From M3007 sp040397785 (GTDB lineage Bacteria; Bacteroidota; Bacteroidia; Chitinophagales; Saprospiraceae), in the NCBI GenBank assembly GCA_040397785.1, contig JBBAVI010000005.1, positions 35,289 through 99,288 of the forward strand: a stretch of DNA of 64,000 nt, read 5' to 3'. The translations under genes and the position numbers were made by a program. Below are positions 18,613-27,006 of this stretch, piece by piece; the stretch's first letter is position 1; every line of letters begins with the position of its first letter. The notes below the pieces were generated by a model. The model worked only from the letters and a program-made list of their open reading frames with translations, ran no database searches and was not told the origin of the DNA.

Positions 18613-19290
18613 CTAAAACAAGTTGCGAAGGCGCCCTTTGTACCAAATCATGATCAAAATAAACCCAAATAAAGCACCGCCAACGTGGGCAAAATGTGCC
18701 ACGCCCGAATCTGCACCGCGCACGCCATAAAACAACTCAAGGCCGCCCATGATCAGTACGAAATATTTTGCCTTCAAGGATATAGGAGGAAACAACAAAC
18801 TAATAATTTGGTTGGGAAACAAATACGCAAATGCGGCATAAATGCCAAATACGGAGCCTGAAGCACCCAGCATGGCACCGTTAAAGTTGCGCGGATCGAT
18901 CCCCTGTGCCGATAGTTCCCACCATTGTACCCCCATATGTAATGCCAACGCACCCAAGCCACAAAATAGATAATAAAATAAAAAACGTTTCGCTCCCCAA
19001 ACCATTTCCACCATTGAGCCAAATATATACAACGATAACATATTAAAGGCAATATGCATTACGTCTGCATGCATAAACATGTAAGTAACGAGCTGAAAGG
19101 GCTGAAAATGCACAGAACCCGGCATATAAACCGCAAACATCATGCGTCCCAGGCTGAGCACTTCCCCCGTGTAGGGGTCATAGCGTTCGGGGCCCAACAG
19201 AATATAGGTGCCCACAAACACCAAAACATTGATAATGACAAGATGCCGGACCACACCGGTAAACGGCTGATAAAATTGAAATATGGACAT
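18613..19290 (-). CDS. Rhomboid family intramembrane serine protease (shorter paralogue)
   Basis: A compact 225-residue rhomboid with six predicted helices. The HxxxN loop motif is in DVMHIAFNMLSLYIFGS, the catalytic serine in LGASGSVFGIYAAF (GASG) and the catalytic histidine in AHFAHVGGALFGF. It begins 8 bases after the mutL stop and precedes the longer rhomboid, so mutL and the two rhomboids probably share a transcript. The substrate is unknown. Confidence 0.95.
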   Translation of the reverse strand: MSIFQFYQPFTGVVRHLVIINVLVFVGTYILLGPERYDPYTGEVLSLGRMMFAVYMPGSVHFQPFQLVTYMFMHADVMHIAFNMLSLYIFGSMVEMVWGAKRFLFYYLFCGLGALALHMGVQWWELSAQGIDPRNFNGAMLGASGSVFGIYAAFAYLFPNQIISLLFPPISLKAKYFVLIMGGLELFYGVRGADSGVAHFAHVGGALFGFILIMIWYKGRLRNLF

Positions 19291-19298
19291 GCGCTGAA

Positions 19299-21188
19299 CT
19301 ACGGGTTAAATCGTTTTTGTAAATCTTCGAGGTCAAATGTAATAAAACAATTTCGGCCCGAGGGGCTTTGAAAAGGGAGTGCGCAGGCAAACAACTGATC
19401 AATCAAATCCTGCATTTCCCGAACGGTCAGCGATTGTCCGCGTTTTAAAGCCGCACTTTTCGCCATCGAACGGGCCAGATTATCCCGAATGCCCAATTCT
19501 AACTCAAAATTATCTTTGTATTGATTCAGCACTTTTTCCAGCAGTACTTCCTCTTGTTTGCCTGCCATATCGGCAGGTGTTCCGTGTATCACAAAAGTAT
19601 TGCCCCCAAACTCCTGAATATCAAATCCCAGGCAGTTCACTTCGGGCAAAATATCGCGCAATAACGCTGCATCCGCGCCCGACAGTTCAATATTTTTGGG
19701 AAACAAGGCCGCTTGGGTGGCTATTGGCTGGTTTTCCAACGCTGCTAAGTAGCGTTCGTACAAAATGCGCTCGGTAGCCGCTTGCTGATCAATCAGCATA
19801 AATCCCGACTTGATATGGCTGACCAAATATTGCCCGTGAATCTGGTAGGGTTCCTTCTGGCCTTTCGAAAAACTTTGCGTTTCGTCATCCATTTCATGGT
19901 CCTGGGCACTTTGCCGAATTTCAAATCCTGGACGCGTGGCGCTGGTTTCTTCCTTGTTTTCAGGCATGGTTGGTTCGGGGGTTCCGCCATCCATCATGCG
20001 CATGTTTTCGTACATGCGTTGCCAGTTTTGCAGGTTGTTGGCATTGCGTTGCGCGGTTTCCGGATCACTGGGGCCGTATTTGCGCTGAAAATTATCCACC
20101 GCTTCCTTGCCTTCTTTTTGTTCTATGCGCAACTGCTTTTGTCGAAGCAAGGTAGGCTGAAAGGCTGGTTCGGTTTCAAAATCGAGGGTTGGGGTAATGT
20201 TATTGCTGCCCAACGCATGGCGTATGGTTACCTTTAAGTAGTGGTATACCAGTTTTTCATCGTCAAATTTGATTTCCTGCTTCGTCGGATGCACATTGAT
20301 ATCAATGTGTTTGGGGTCAATTTCTAAAAACAATACATACAGCGGATTCGTTTCAGCAGGCAACAAATCCTCATAAGCACTTACGACTGCGTGGTGCAGG
20401 TAATTGCTTTTGATAAACCGCTTGTTTACAAAAAAATACTGCTCGCCGCGGCTTTTTTTAAAATGATCGGGTTTTCCAACAAAACCTGAGATGGAAAGCA
20501 CCTCCGTTTGTTCTTCTACGGGTACTAGTTTCTTATTGACCGCTTCACCAAACAATTTTACCACCCTTTGCCGCAAATTGCCATTGGGTAAATGAAAAAT
20601 TTCCTGGTCATTGTGGTGCAACGTAAAGTACAACTCGGGTTGCGCCATTGCGATCCGCAGAAACTCATCCAAGGCATGTCGCATTTCAACCGGATCGCCT
20701 TTCAAGAAGTTGCGTCGGGCAGGCACATTGTAAAACAAATTTTTAACCGAAATGCTGGTTCCCTGCGGACACTGACAGGGTTCCTGGATTTTCACCATCG
20801 AATCTTCTACCACAATGCGGGTTCCCAATTCGTCAATCGCACGTCGGGTGCGCATTTCTACCTGGGCTACAGCCGCAATCGAAGCCAGGGCCTCCCCCCG
20901 GAAACCCATGGTTAGAATGGAAAACAAATCCTTGGATTCTCGAATTTTGGAAGTTGCGTGGCGCTCAAAACTCATGCGCGCATCGGTTTCTGACATTCCA
21001 CATCCATTGTCAATCACCTGAATGAGGGTTTTCCCTGCTTCACGCAATATCAATTGAATTCGGGTAGCACCCGCATCAATGGCATTTTCTAGCAACTCTT
21101 TTACCACCGAAGCGGGTCTTTGAACCACTTCTCCGGCCGCAATTTGGTTGGCTACACTCTCTGGTAATAATTGTATTACGTCTGACAT
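19299..21188 (-). CDS. mutL: DNA mismatch repair protein MutL
   Basis: A 629-residue MutL. The N-terminal GHKL ATPase (~1-330) is intact: LLENAIDAGATRI, DNGCGMSETDA, TMGFRGEALASI and DINVHPTKQEIKF. An acidic linker and C-terminal dimerisation domain follow. In the C-terminal domain the usual endonuclease motif DQHAxxER reads DQQAATERILYER. The region where a conserved ACK/ACR motif is expected reads MAKSAALKRG, and the end is SPSGRNCFITF instead of C-x-x-GRPT. The nicking activity may therefore be altered or absent. The start at 21188 is chosen over an upstream ATG at 21218 because a -7 element at 21203-21210 lies between them. Confidence 0.95.
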   Translation of the reverse strand: MSDVIQLLPESVANQIAAGEVVQRPASVVKELLENAIDAGATRIQLILREAGKTLIQVIDNGCGMSETDARMSFERHATSKIRESKDLFSILTMGFRGEALASIAAVAQVEMRTRRAIDELGTRIVVEDSMVKIQEPCQCPQGTSISVKNLFYNVPARRNFLKGDPVEMRHALDEFLRIAMAQPELYFTLHHNDQEIFHLPNGNLRQRVVKLFGEAVNKKLVPVEEQTEVLSISGFVGKPDHFKKSRGEQYFFVNKRFIKSNYLHHAVVSAYEDLLPAETNPLYVLFLEIDPKHIDINVHPTKQEIKFDDEKLVYHYLKVTIRHALGSNNITPTLDFETEPAFQPTLLRQKQLRIEQKEGKEAVDNFQRKYGPSDPETAQRNANNLQNWQRMYENMRMMDGGTPEPTMPENKEETSATRPGFEIRQSAQDHEMDDETQSFSKGQKEPYQIHGQYLVSHIKSGFMLIDQQAATERILYERYLAALENQPIATQAALFPKNIELSGADAALLRDILPEVNCLGFDIQEFGGNTFVIHGTPADMAGKQEEVLLEKVLNQYKDNFELELGIRDNLARSMAKSAALKRGQSLTVREMQDLIDQLFACALPFQSPSGRNCFITFDLEDLQKRFNP

Positions 21189-21202
21189 GTCTTTTGCAGC
21201 GA

Positions 21203-21210
21203 CAAAGATA
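21203..21210 (-). promoter_or_regulatory. Predicted -7 promoter element for mutL
   Basis: The minus strand reads TATCTTTG, a clean TAnnTTTG match, ending 14 bases before the MutL start codon at 21188. Confidence 0.55.
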
Positions 21211-21275
21211 CAGTCCATATTAAAGGTATAGGCTTTTTTAAGCAGGAATTGTGCTGGATTCTCCTTACTGCTTTT

Positions 21276-21283
21276 TACTTTTG
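21276..21283 (+). promoter_or_regulatory. Predicted -7 promoter element for the 42-aa membrane peptide gene
   Basis: TACTTTTG matches TAnnTTTG and lies 36 bases upstream of the ATG at 21320. A TTG at 21249-21251 could serve as the -33 element, with a rather long 24-base spacing. Confidence 0.5.
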
Positions 21284-21319
21284 CGTCACTTTTACAGAAC
21301 TATAACAATTCGGAAGAAG

Positions 21320-21448
21320 ATGGACAACATCCAAAACACTCGCGGAAAAGGATACTGCATACTTTACTTGGTCATGTTTTTGTTTTTAACGACATCCTTG
21401 ATGCTGATGCTTTACAACCGCAGCGGACTGCTTGACTTTGCAAGATAG
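21320..21448 (+). CDS. 42-residue single-pass membrane peptide
   Basis: This short frame encodes 42 residues: a polar N-terminus (MDNIQNTRGKG), one transmembrane helix (YCILYLVMFLFLTTSLMLML) and a short tail (YNRSGLLDFAR). A purine-rich GGAAGAAG directly precedes the ATG. It is supported mainly by its transcription unit: a -7 element 36 bases upstream and a strong intrinsic terminator 30 bases after the stop. It is divergent from mutL and upstream of the GH92 gene. I do not recognise the family; the transcript could alternatively be a small RNA. Confidence 0.5.
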   Translation: MDNIQNTRGKGYCILYLVMFLFLTTSLMLMLYNRSGLLDFAR

Positions 21449-21478
21449 ACCAGTTTTTGCGTAAAATGCCTAATTTAA

Positions 21479-21520
21479 GCCGCAAAAACAACTGTACAGG
21501 GTTGTTCTTGCGGCTTTTTT
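21479..21520 (+). terminator. Intrinsic terminator after the 42-aa peptide gene
   Basis: GCCGCAAAAACAAC pairs with GTTGTTCTTGCGGC (14-bp stem with one mismatch) around an 8-base loop and is followed directly by TTTTTT. It separates the small gene from the GH92 gene. Confidence 0.85.
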
Positions 21521-21559
21521 ATTGGTCCAGGCAAACTTATCTTTGGCCCAAAAAGGAGC

Positions 21560-24508
21560 ATGATGCGTATTTTACTTTGCCTGAATTTTTCGCTTTTCCT
21601 GCTGGGCACCGCGCTCACAGCCCAAAGCCCTGCGACCACCAATTTTTTGCAGTATGTCGATCCGTTTATCGGAACCGCGGCACATGGCCACACCTACCCC
21701 GGTGCAAGTGCCCCGTTTGGGATGGTACAACTCAGTCCAGACACCCGACCATCCATGCTCGATTGGGATGCTTGCTCCGGTTACCATTATTCCGACACCT
21801 TGTTATATGGGTTTAGCCATACCCACCTCAACGGTACCGGTGTACCCGATTATTGCGACCTGCTGTTTTTACCCTTTGTGGGCAAACCTTATTTGGATAG
21901 TCGCGACAATGCGGCCCCTTTCCGAAAGGATCAGGAAAAAGCCGAAGCCGGGTATTATTCCGTTTTATTAAAAAATGCAGGCATTCAGGCCGAACTAACC
22001 GCAACCACGCGGGTAGGCGTACATCGATATACGTTTCCAGCCAACCAGCAACAAGCCCATGTCCTGATCGATTTGCGGCACCGCGACGAAGTGCTCGATG
22101 CTTCTCTAAAAATTATGAATAACCAGGAAATTGCCGGACATCGGGTATCAAGCGCCTGGGCACGTACCCAACACCTGTATTTTGTTGCGCGCTTTTCCCA
22201 ACCCTTTTTCAACACCCGGGTGCTCGATATGACCCAAACGCCTCGGGTTTCTGATCAACAAGCCCAAAGTTCTGCAATTGTTGGCTTGCTCGATTTTTAC
22301 AACAATGGTACACCGCTGGTCATAACGGTCGGCATTTCCGGAACCAGCATCGAAGCCGCGCGTAAAAACCTGGAAACGGAATGCGCCCACTTCGATTTTG
22401 ATCAGGTAAAACGCGAAACACAGGCCCAGTGGCAAAAACAACTGGCTAAAATTACGGTAGAAGGTGGCACAAACGCCCAAAAAACAGCATTTTATACGGC
22501 CCTGTACCATACCATGCTTACGCCTAATACTTGGAGTGATGTGACCGGACAATACCGCGGACGAGACATGGAGGTGCACGCCGGCAGTGGCCATACACAA
22601 TATACGGTTTTTTCCTTGTGGGATACTTACCGCGCCTGCAACCCGCTGTACACTTTGTTGGAACCAGCACGGGTCAATGATTTTGTCCAAACTTTTTTGC
22701 GTCAATACGAGCAAGGTGGGTTATTGCCGGTGTGGGAACTGGCAGGCAACGAAACCGAATGTATGATTGGCAACCACGCCATTCCGGTTATCGCAGACGC
22801 TTACCAAAAAGGCCTGCGCGGATTTGATGCCGAAAAAGCCTTGGAAGCCATGATGAAAAGCGCCAATTCCGCACGTTTTGGTCTGCCCCAGTATCGCCAA
22901 CTCGGGTTTATCTCCTCCGATATGGAGCCGGAATCGGTTTCCAAAACCCTCGAATACGCCTTCGACGACTGGTGCATTGCCCAAATGGCGCAAATGATGG
23001 GCAAAAATGATATTTATGACACCTTTATAAAGCGTGCACAATCGTATAAAAATGTATTCGACCCCGCTTCCGGTTTTTTCCGAGGCAAAAACAATGCTTC
23101 CTGGCACCAACCGTTCGATCCGTTTGAGGTAAACTTCAATTACACCGAGGCCAATGCCTGGCAATACCGGTTCGCCGCGCCCCAGGATATTACGGGTATG
23201 ATGCGCATGCTGGGCGGGAAAAAGGCTTTTGCCGCGCAATTGGACAGCCTGTTTACCGTAGAACCTCGCACACGCGGGCGCGAGCAGGCCGACATCACCG
23301 GATTAATTGGCCAATACGCACAGGGAAATGAGCCCAGCCACCACATGGCTTACCTGTATAATTATACCGCACAGCCCTGGAAAACCCAACAACGGGTGCG
23401 CCAGATCATGGATCAACTGTACACCGACCAGCCCGATGGACTCAGTGGCAATGAAGATTGCGGGCAAATGTCGGGCTGGCTCGTATTTTCTGCCATGGGT
23501 TTTTATCCCGTGGTGCCCGCCAGTGGACAATATGTGCTGGGAACGCCCTTGTTTGAAAAAATGACCCTTTCGCTCGATAATGGCAAGCAACTGGTCATCT
23601 GTGCACCGGGCGTTTCCAAAGATCGATTTTATATTAAAAATGCCCGCTGGAACGGACAACCATGGACCCAAACCTGGTTTACCCACCAGGATTTGTTGAA
23701 AGGTGCTGAAATTGTGCTGGATATGGATTCAAAACCATCAAAATGGGGCACGGAGGAGGCCGCATGTCCGGTTGCATCGATTACTGCCGATCAAATTGTG
23801 CCCGCGCCTTTTGTAAAAACGGGCGATCGGGTGTTTAGAAACAAACAAAATATCGAACTTGCTTGCCTGGAATCAGCCGCCCAAATTTTTTATACCCTGG
23901 ACGGCACCGAACCAAATGAAAAATCAAAGGTGTATGAAAAACCAATTACCATAGATAATTCGATAAAAATGTTGTTTTTTGCCCAGCATTCGGGCAAGTG
24001 CAGCGCAACCATGCAAGCGGAGTTTTCTAAAATGCAAACGGATGTGCGTATTTTGAAATACAATACCCGATTTGATAATCAATATACGGCGCGGGGTGAC
24101 GCTGGATTGGTGGATATGTTGCGCGGTGGAGCCGATTTTCGTTCGGGCGGATGGCAAGGATATCAGGGCGTCAACCTGGATGTGGTGCTTGATTTGAGCA
24201 AGAAAAAAACGCTCAACCGTATTTCGATCGGTTTTTTGCAGGATGAAAACTCCTGGATTTTCCTGCCCAAGAAGGTAATTGTCGAAATTTCGGATGATGG
24301 ACAGGTTTTTCGGCCAGCAGGCATGGTGCAAAATGAAGTGTTGCCGAGCGAAAAAGGGGTCATTTTAAAAGATTTTGAGGTGTTGCTTGCCGGACAGTCG
24401 GCGCGTTATGTGCGCATTGTGGGTGAAAATTTGGGCCAATGTCCGGCAAACCATAAAGGCGTGGGTAGTCCTTGTTGGCTGTTTGCCGACGAAATTAAAG
24501 TGGAATAA
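21560..24508 (+). CDS. GH92 family alpha-mannosidase with C-terminal carbohydrate-binding modules
   Basis: A 982-residue exported glycoside hydrolase with a signal peptide (CLNFSLFLLGTALTAQ). The GH92 signatures are complete: YVDPFIGTAAHGHTYPGAS, FGMVQLSPDTRP, LAGNETECMIGNHAIPVI, YNYTAQPWKT and LSGNEDCGQMSGWLVFSAMG. GH92 enzymes are calcium-dependent exo-mannosidases acting on alpha-mannans and N-glycans. After the catalytic part (~30-730) comes a chitobiase-like C-terminal domain (~755-820; LDGTEPNEKSKVYEKP) and an F5/8-type C (discoidin) domain (~835-982). ATG occurs at 21560 and 21563; AGGAG just upstream fits the second slightly better. No sus-type transporter genes are adjacent. Confidence 0.95.
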   Translation: MMRILLCLNFSLFLLGTALTAQSPATTNFLQYVDPFIGTAAHGHTYPGASAPFGMVQLSPDTRPSMLDWDACSGYHYSDTLLYGFSHTHLNGTGVPDYCDLLFLPFVGKPYLDSRDNAAPFRKDQEKAEAGYYSVLLKNAGIQAELTATTRVGVHRYTFPANQQQAHVLIDLRHRDEVLDASLKIMNNQEIAGHRVSSAWARTQHLYFVARFSQPFFNTRVLDMTQTPRVSDQQAQSSAIVGLLDFYNNGTPLVITVGISGTSIEAARKNLETECAHFDFDQVKRETQAQWQKQLAKITVEGGTNAQKTAFYTALYHTMLTPNTWSDVTGQYRGRDMEVHAGSGHTQYTVFSLWDTYRACNPLYTLLEPARVNDFVQTFLRQYEQGGLLPVWELAGNETECMIGNHAIPVIADAYQKGLRGFDAEKALEAMMKSANSARFGLPQYRQLGFISSDMEPESVSKTLEYAFDDWCIAQMAQMMGKNDIYDTFIKRAQSYKNVFDPASGFFRGKNNASWHQPFDPFEVNFNYTEANAWQYRFAAPQDITGMMRMLGGKKAFAAQLDSLFTVEPRTRGREQADITGLIGQYAQGNEPSHHMAYLYNYTAQPWKTQQRVRQIMDQLYTDQPDGLSGNEDCGQMSGWLVFSAMGFYPVVPASGQYVLGTPLFEKMTLSLDNGKQLVICAPGVSKDRFYIKNARWNGQPWTQTWFTHQDLLKGAEIVLDMDSKPSKWGTEEAACPVASITADQIVPAPFVKTGDRVFRNKQNIELACLESAAQIFYTLDGTEPNEKSKVYEKPITIDNSIKMLFFAQHSGKCSATMQAEFSKMQTDVRILKYNTRFDNQYTARGDAGLVDMLRGGADFRSGGWQGYQGVNLDVVLDLSKKKTLNRISIGFLQDENSWIFLPKKVIVEISDDGQVFRPAGMVQNEVLPSEKGVILKDFEVLLAGQSARYVRIVGENLGQCPANHKGVGSPCWLFADEIKVE

Positions 24509-24542
24509 ATCAATCCTGCTCCTTCCATATTTTTTTAGAACT

Positions 24543-26933
24543 TTGTCAAAATTCAATTTGATTAGAGCGCTTTTCATTGCATGTATGCTTCTGGTTGTCG
24601 AACTTGGGTTCGGCCAAAGTCCAGAGGAAATCGAACGGTCTACCATCGAAGTGGACATGCTATTGGAAAAAGCCAAAATGGCCCAGCAGGATACAGAAAA
24701 AAGGACGTTGGCAGAGCAATGCTTAAACATGGCACGTAGCCTGCATTACGATGGGGGCGTCATCAAATCCAGCATCTGCCTGGGCGAAATTGATGTGCGG
24801 CAAGGTAAATCAGAAGATGCCTTACAACATTACTTAGAGGCAGAAGCCAAAGCGCAAAGCAATGGCAACAAAACCACCTTGCTGGAAATTTATCAGGCTA
24901 TTGGCGATTTATTTACCCGCGAAAAACTATTTACCAATGCGCGCCGCTACTACCTGGATATCCTGAAACTGCAAAGTATGGATTATGAAACCATGGAAAA
25001 ACTGGCCGATGCCTACTTGTACGAACAGTCGTCCGACACTGCCGAAATTTATTACAAACGCCTCATTGTAAAATACAAAGAATCGGGCAATGTTGTTCGT
25101 CTGGTGCGGATTTACCAAAAACTGGCCAATGCGTACGACCAGCAAGGCAATGCGGGCAAGAGCCTTTATTATTATTTGCCCATCGAAGATCTGATCGAGC
25201 GGTTTGGAAGTATGCAGGAAAAATCCATCTTGTACAACAACCTTGGGCGCCAGTATGCCACCCTGCATGATTACGTTAAGGCCATTGAGTATTTTGAAAA
25301 AGCCGAATTGCAGTGCGTCTATATTCCTTGCGATTATCCGGATGTATTGTATGCCAACATGGGCATTGCGCTGCACAACATCGGCAATACCAAACGCGGC
25401 ATCGAATATTTGCTAAAGGCGCGTACCATCCTGGCCAACCGCAAAGACAATGTTGCCTTGGCCAACCTCGAACACCTATTGGCGGGTGTTTATTTCAAAA
25501 GCAATGATTTGTACAACGCGATTTCGCACAACAACATCGCGATTGAACTGGCCAAAGAAACCAAGCAGGCAACGGTGCTGGCAGAAGCCTATAAAACGGC
25601 CGCCGATTTGTACCATGAACTATACGATTTTGAAAAAGCGTTCGCGTTTTATAAAAGTTACCTGAACCTCGTCGATTCGGTGCGCTTGGAAGAACAAGCA
25701 AGACAACAGCGACTCAACCAACAGCGCTCGTTGCTTTCGGAAGCCGAAGGACAAATTAAATACCTCATTGCGCGTCAAAATTACAAAGACCTCGAATTGG
25801 GGCAAGTGCGCTTCGAACGCGAACGACTGGAACTACTGAATAAAAACCTGGAACTGGAAAGTCGGCAAAAAGAAGATAAAATCCTGTTGTACCAGGCCCA
25901 AAAAGCAGTGGATGAGGCCAAACAACGCGAACTGATTTCGGAAGCCATGCGATCGCGGCAAGCCTTGCTGTTAGCGGCCCGCGAACTGGATACGGAAAAA
26001 CAAAAAAGGGAAATTTCGGAACTCAAACGCCAGGATGAAATCGACCGCACCCGACGTATGGTCGATAGTACCAGCCGCGCCCAGGAAGTCGCCATTTTGC
26101 GCAAAGACAAGGATATTACCGACCTGCAACTGCGTCAACAGGATACGTTTCGCCGTTTTGTGTACGGCCTCGGCTCCCTGTTGATCGTTATTTTGGGGCT
26201 GCTTGCGCTGGGTTGGGCTTTTGCACGCAGAACCAACAACCGCCTCAACAAGCAAAACCGCAAAATCCAGGCACAAAACTTGGAGATCGCAGAAGAACGC
26301 CACAAAAGCGATCGTTTGTTGCGCAACGTACTACCGGAAGAAATTGCCCAGGAACTCAAAACAAAAGGCTACGCGACACCCCGGTATTATGATTCTGTGA
26401 CGGTCGTTTTTACCGATTTTGTCAATTTTACGCGTTTATCAGCCAACCTCGCCCCGGAAGCCCTGGTCGACGAACTGGATGAATGCTTCCTGGCTTTTGA
26501 TGAAATTTGTGAAAAACACGGGCTCGAAAAGATCAAAACCATTGGCGATGCCTACATGTGCGCCGGGGGTATTCCAATTCCGAATGAGACGCATCCGACC
26601 GATGCCGTGGCCGCCGCCGCCGAAATGTTACTTTGGCTGCAAACGCGTAACAATGAAAATTCAAACGCAATTTTTCAGGAAATGCGCATCGGCGTGCATA
26701 CCGGCCCCGTCGTTGCAGGTGTAATTGGTAAAAATAAATTTGCGTACGATATTTGGGGCGATGCCGTCAACCTGGCCGCCCGATTGGAACAACACGGTGT
26801 TTCTGGCAAAATCAATATTTCTACCCAAACAGCCGAAGCGGTAAAAGACCACTATAACGTGAGTTACCGGGGGGTAAAAGAAGTGTACAACAAAGATCCG
26901 ATGGATATGTATTTTATTGAGGAGCGGATATAG
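24543..26933 (+). CDS. Membrane-bound TPR sensor adenylate cyclase (class III)
   Basis: The TTG at 24543 begins a good signal peptide (IRALFIACMLLVVELGFGQ) and lies 34 bases after the GH92 stop; the frame is open further upstream but overlaps GH92 there. About ten TPR-like helical repeats (~60-390) and a long charged coiled coil (~390-530) precede one transmembrane helix (YGLGSLLIVILGLLALGWAF). The class III cyclase domain is at the end: metal Asp in VVFTDFVNFTRLS and TIGDAYMCAGG, base-selecting Lys in LEKIKTIGD and Asp in YDIWGDAVNLAARLE, with the transition-state Asn/Arg. Lys plus Asp indicate ATP rather than GTP. Topology: outside TPR sensor, cytoplasmic cyclase. No cAMP effector is in the window. 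Confidence 0.9.
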   Translation: MSKFNLIRALFIACMLLVVELGFGQSPEEIERSTIEVDMLLEKAKMAQQDTEKRTLAEQCLNMARSLHYDGGVIKSSICLGEIDVRQGKSEDALQHYLEAEAKAQSNGNKTTLLEIYQAIGDLFTREKLFTNARRYYLDILKLQSMDYETMEKLADAYLYEQSSDTAEIYYKRLIVKYKESGNVVRLVRIYQKLANAYDQQGNAGKSLYYYLPIEDLIERFGSMQEKSILYNNLGRQYATLHDYVKAIEYFEKAELQCVYIPCDYPDVLYANMGIALHNIGNTKRGIEYLLKARTILANRKDNVALANLEHLLAGVYFKSNDLYNAISHNNIAIELAKETKQATVLAEAYKTAADLYHELYDFEKAFAFYKSYLNLVDSVRLEEQARQQRLNQQRSLLSEAEGQIKYLIARQNYKDLELGQVRFERERLELLNKNLELESRQKEDKILLYQAQKAVDEAKQRELISEAMRSRQALLLAARELDTEKQKREISELKRQDEIDRTRRMVDSTSRAQEVAILRKDKDITDLQLRQQDTFRRFVYGLGSLLIVILGLLALGWAFARRTNNRLNKQNRKIQAQNLEIAEERHKSDRLLRNVLPEEIAQELKTKGYATPRYYDSVTVVFTDFVNFTRLSANLAPEALVDELDECFLAFDEICEKHGLEKIKTIGDAYMCAGGIPIPNETHPTDAVAAAAEMLLWLQTRNNENSNAIFQEMRIGVHTGPVVAGVIGKNKFAYDIWGDAVNLAARLEQHGVSGKINISTQTAEAVKDHYNVSYRGVKEVYNKDPMDMYFIEERI

Positions 26934-26945
26934 GTCAAACAAGAC

Positions 26946-26998
26946 TTTATTATTAGGTTGGTTCCATCCTTTTCAGCATGAACCAACCTAATAATAAA
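26946..26998. terminator. 19-bp perfect inverted repeat between convergent genes
   Basis: TTTATTATTAGGTTGGTTC (26946-26964) is exactly complementary to 26980-26998, with a 15-base loop. It fills the gap between the convergent cyclase and VWA genes. The AT-rich outer stem could work as a bidirectional terminator, but no separate T-tract follows. Confidence 0.55.
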
Positions 26999-27006
26999 AC
27001 GCCCAA

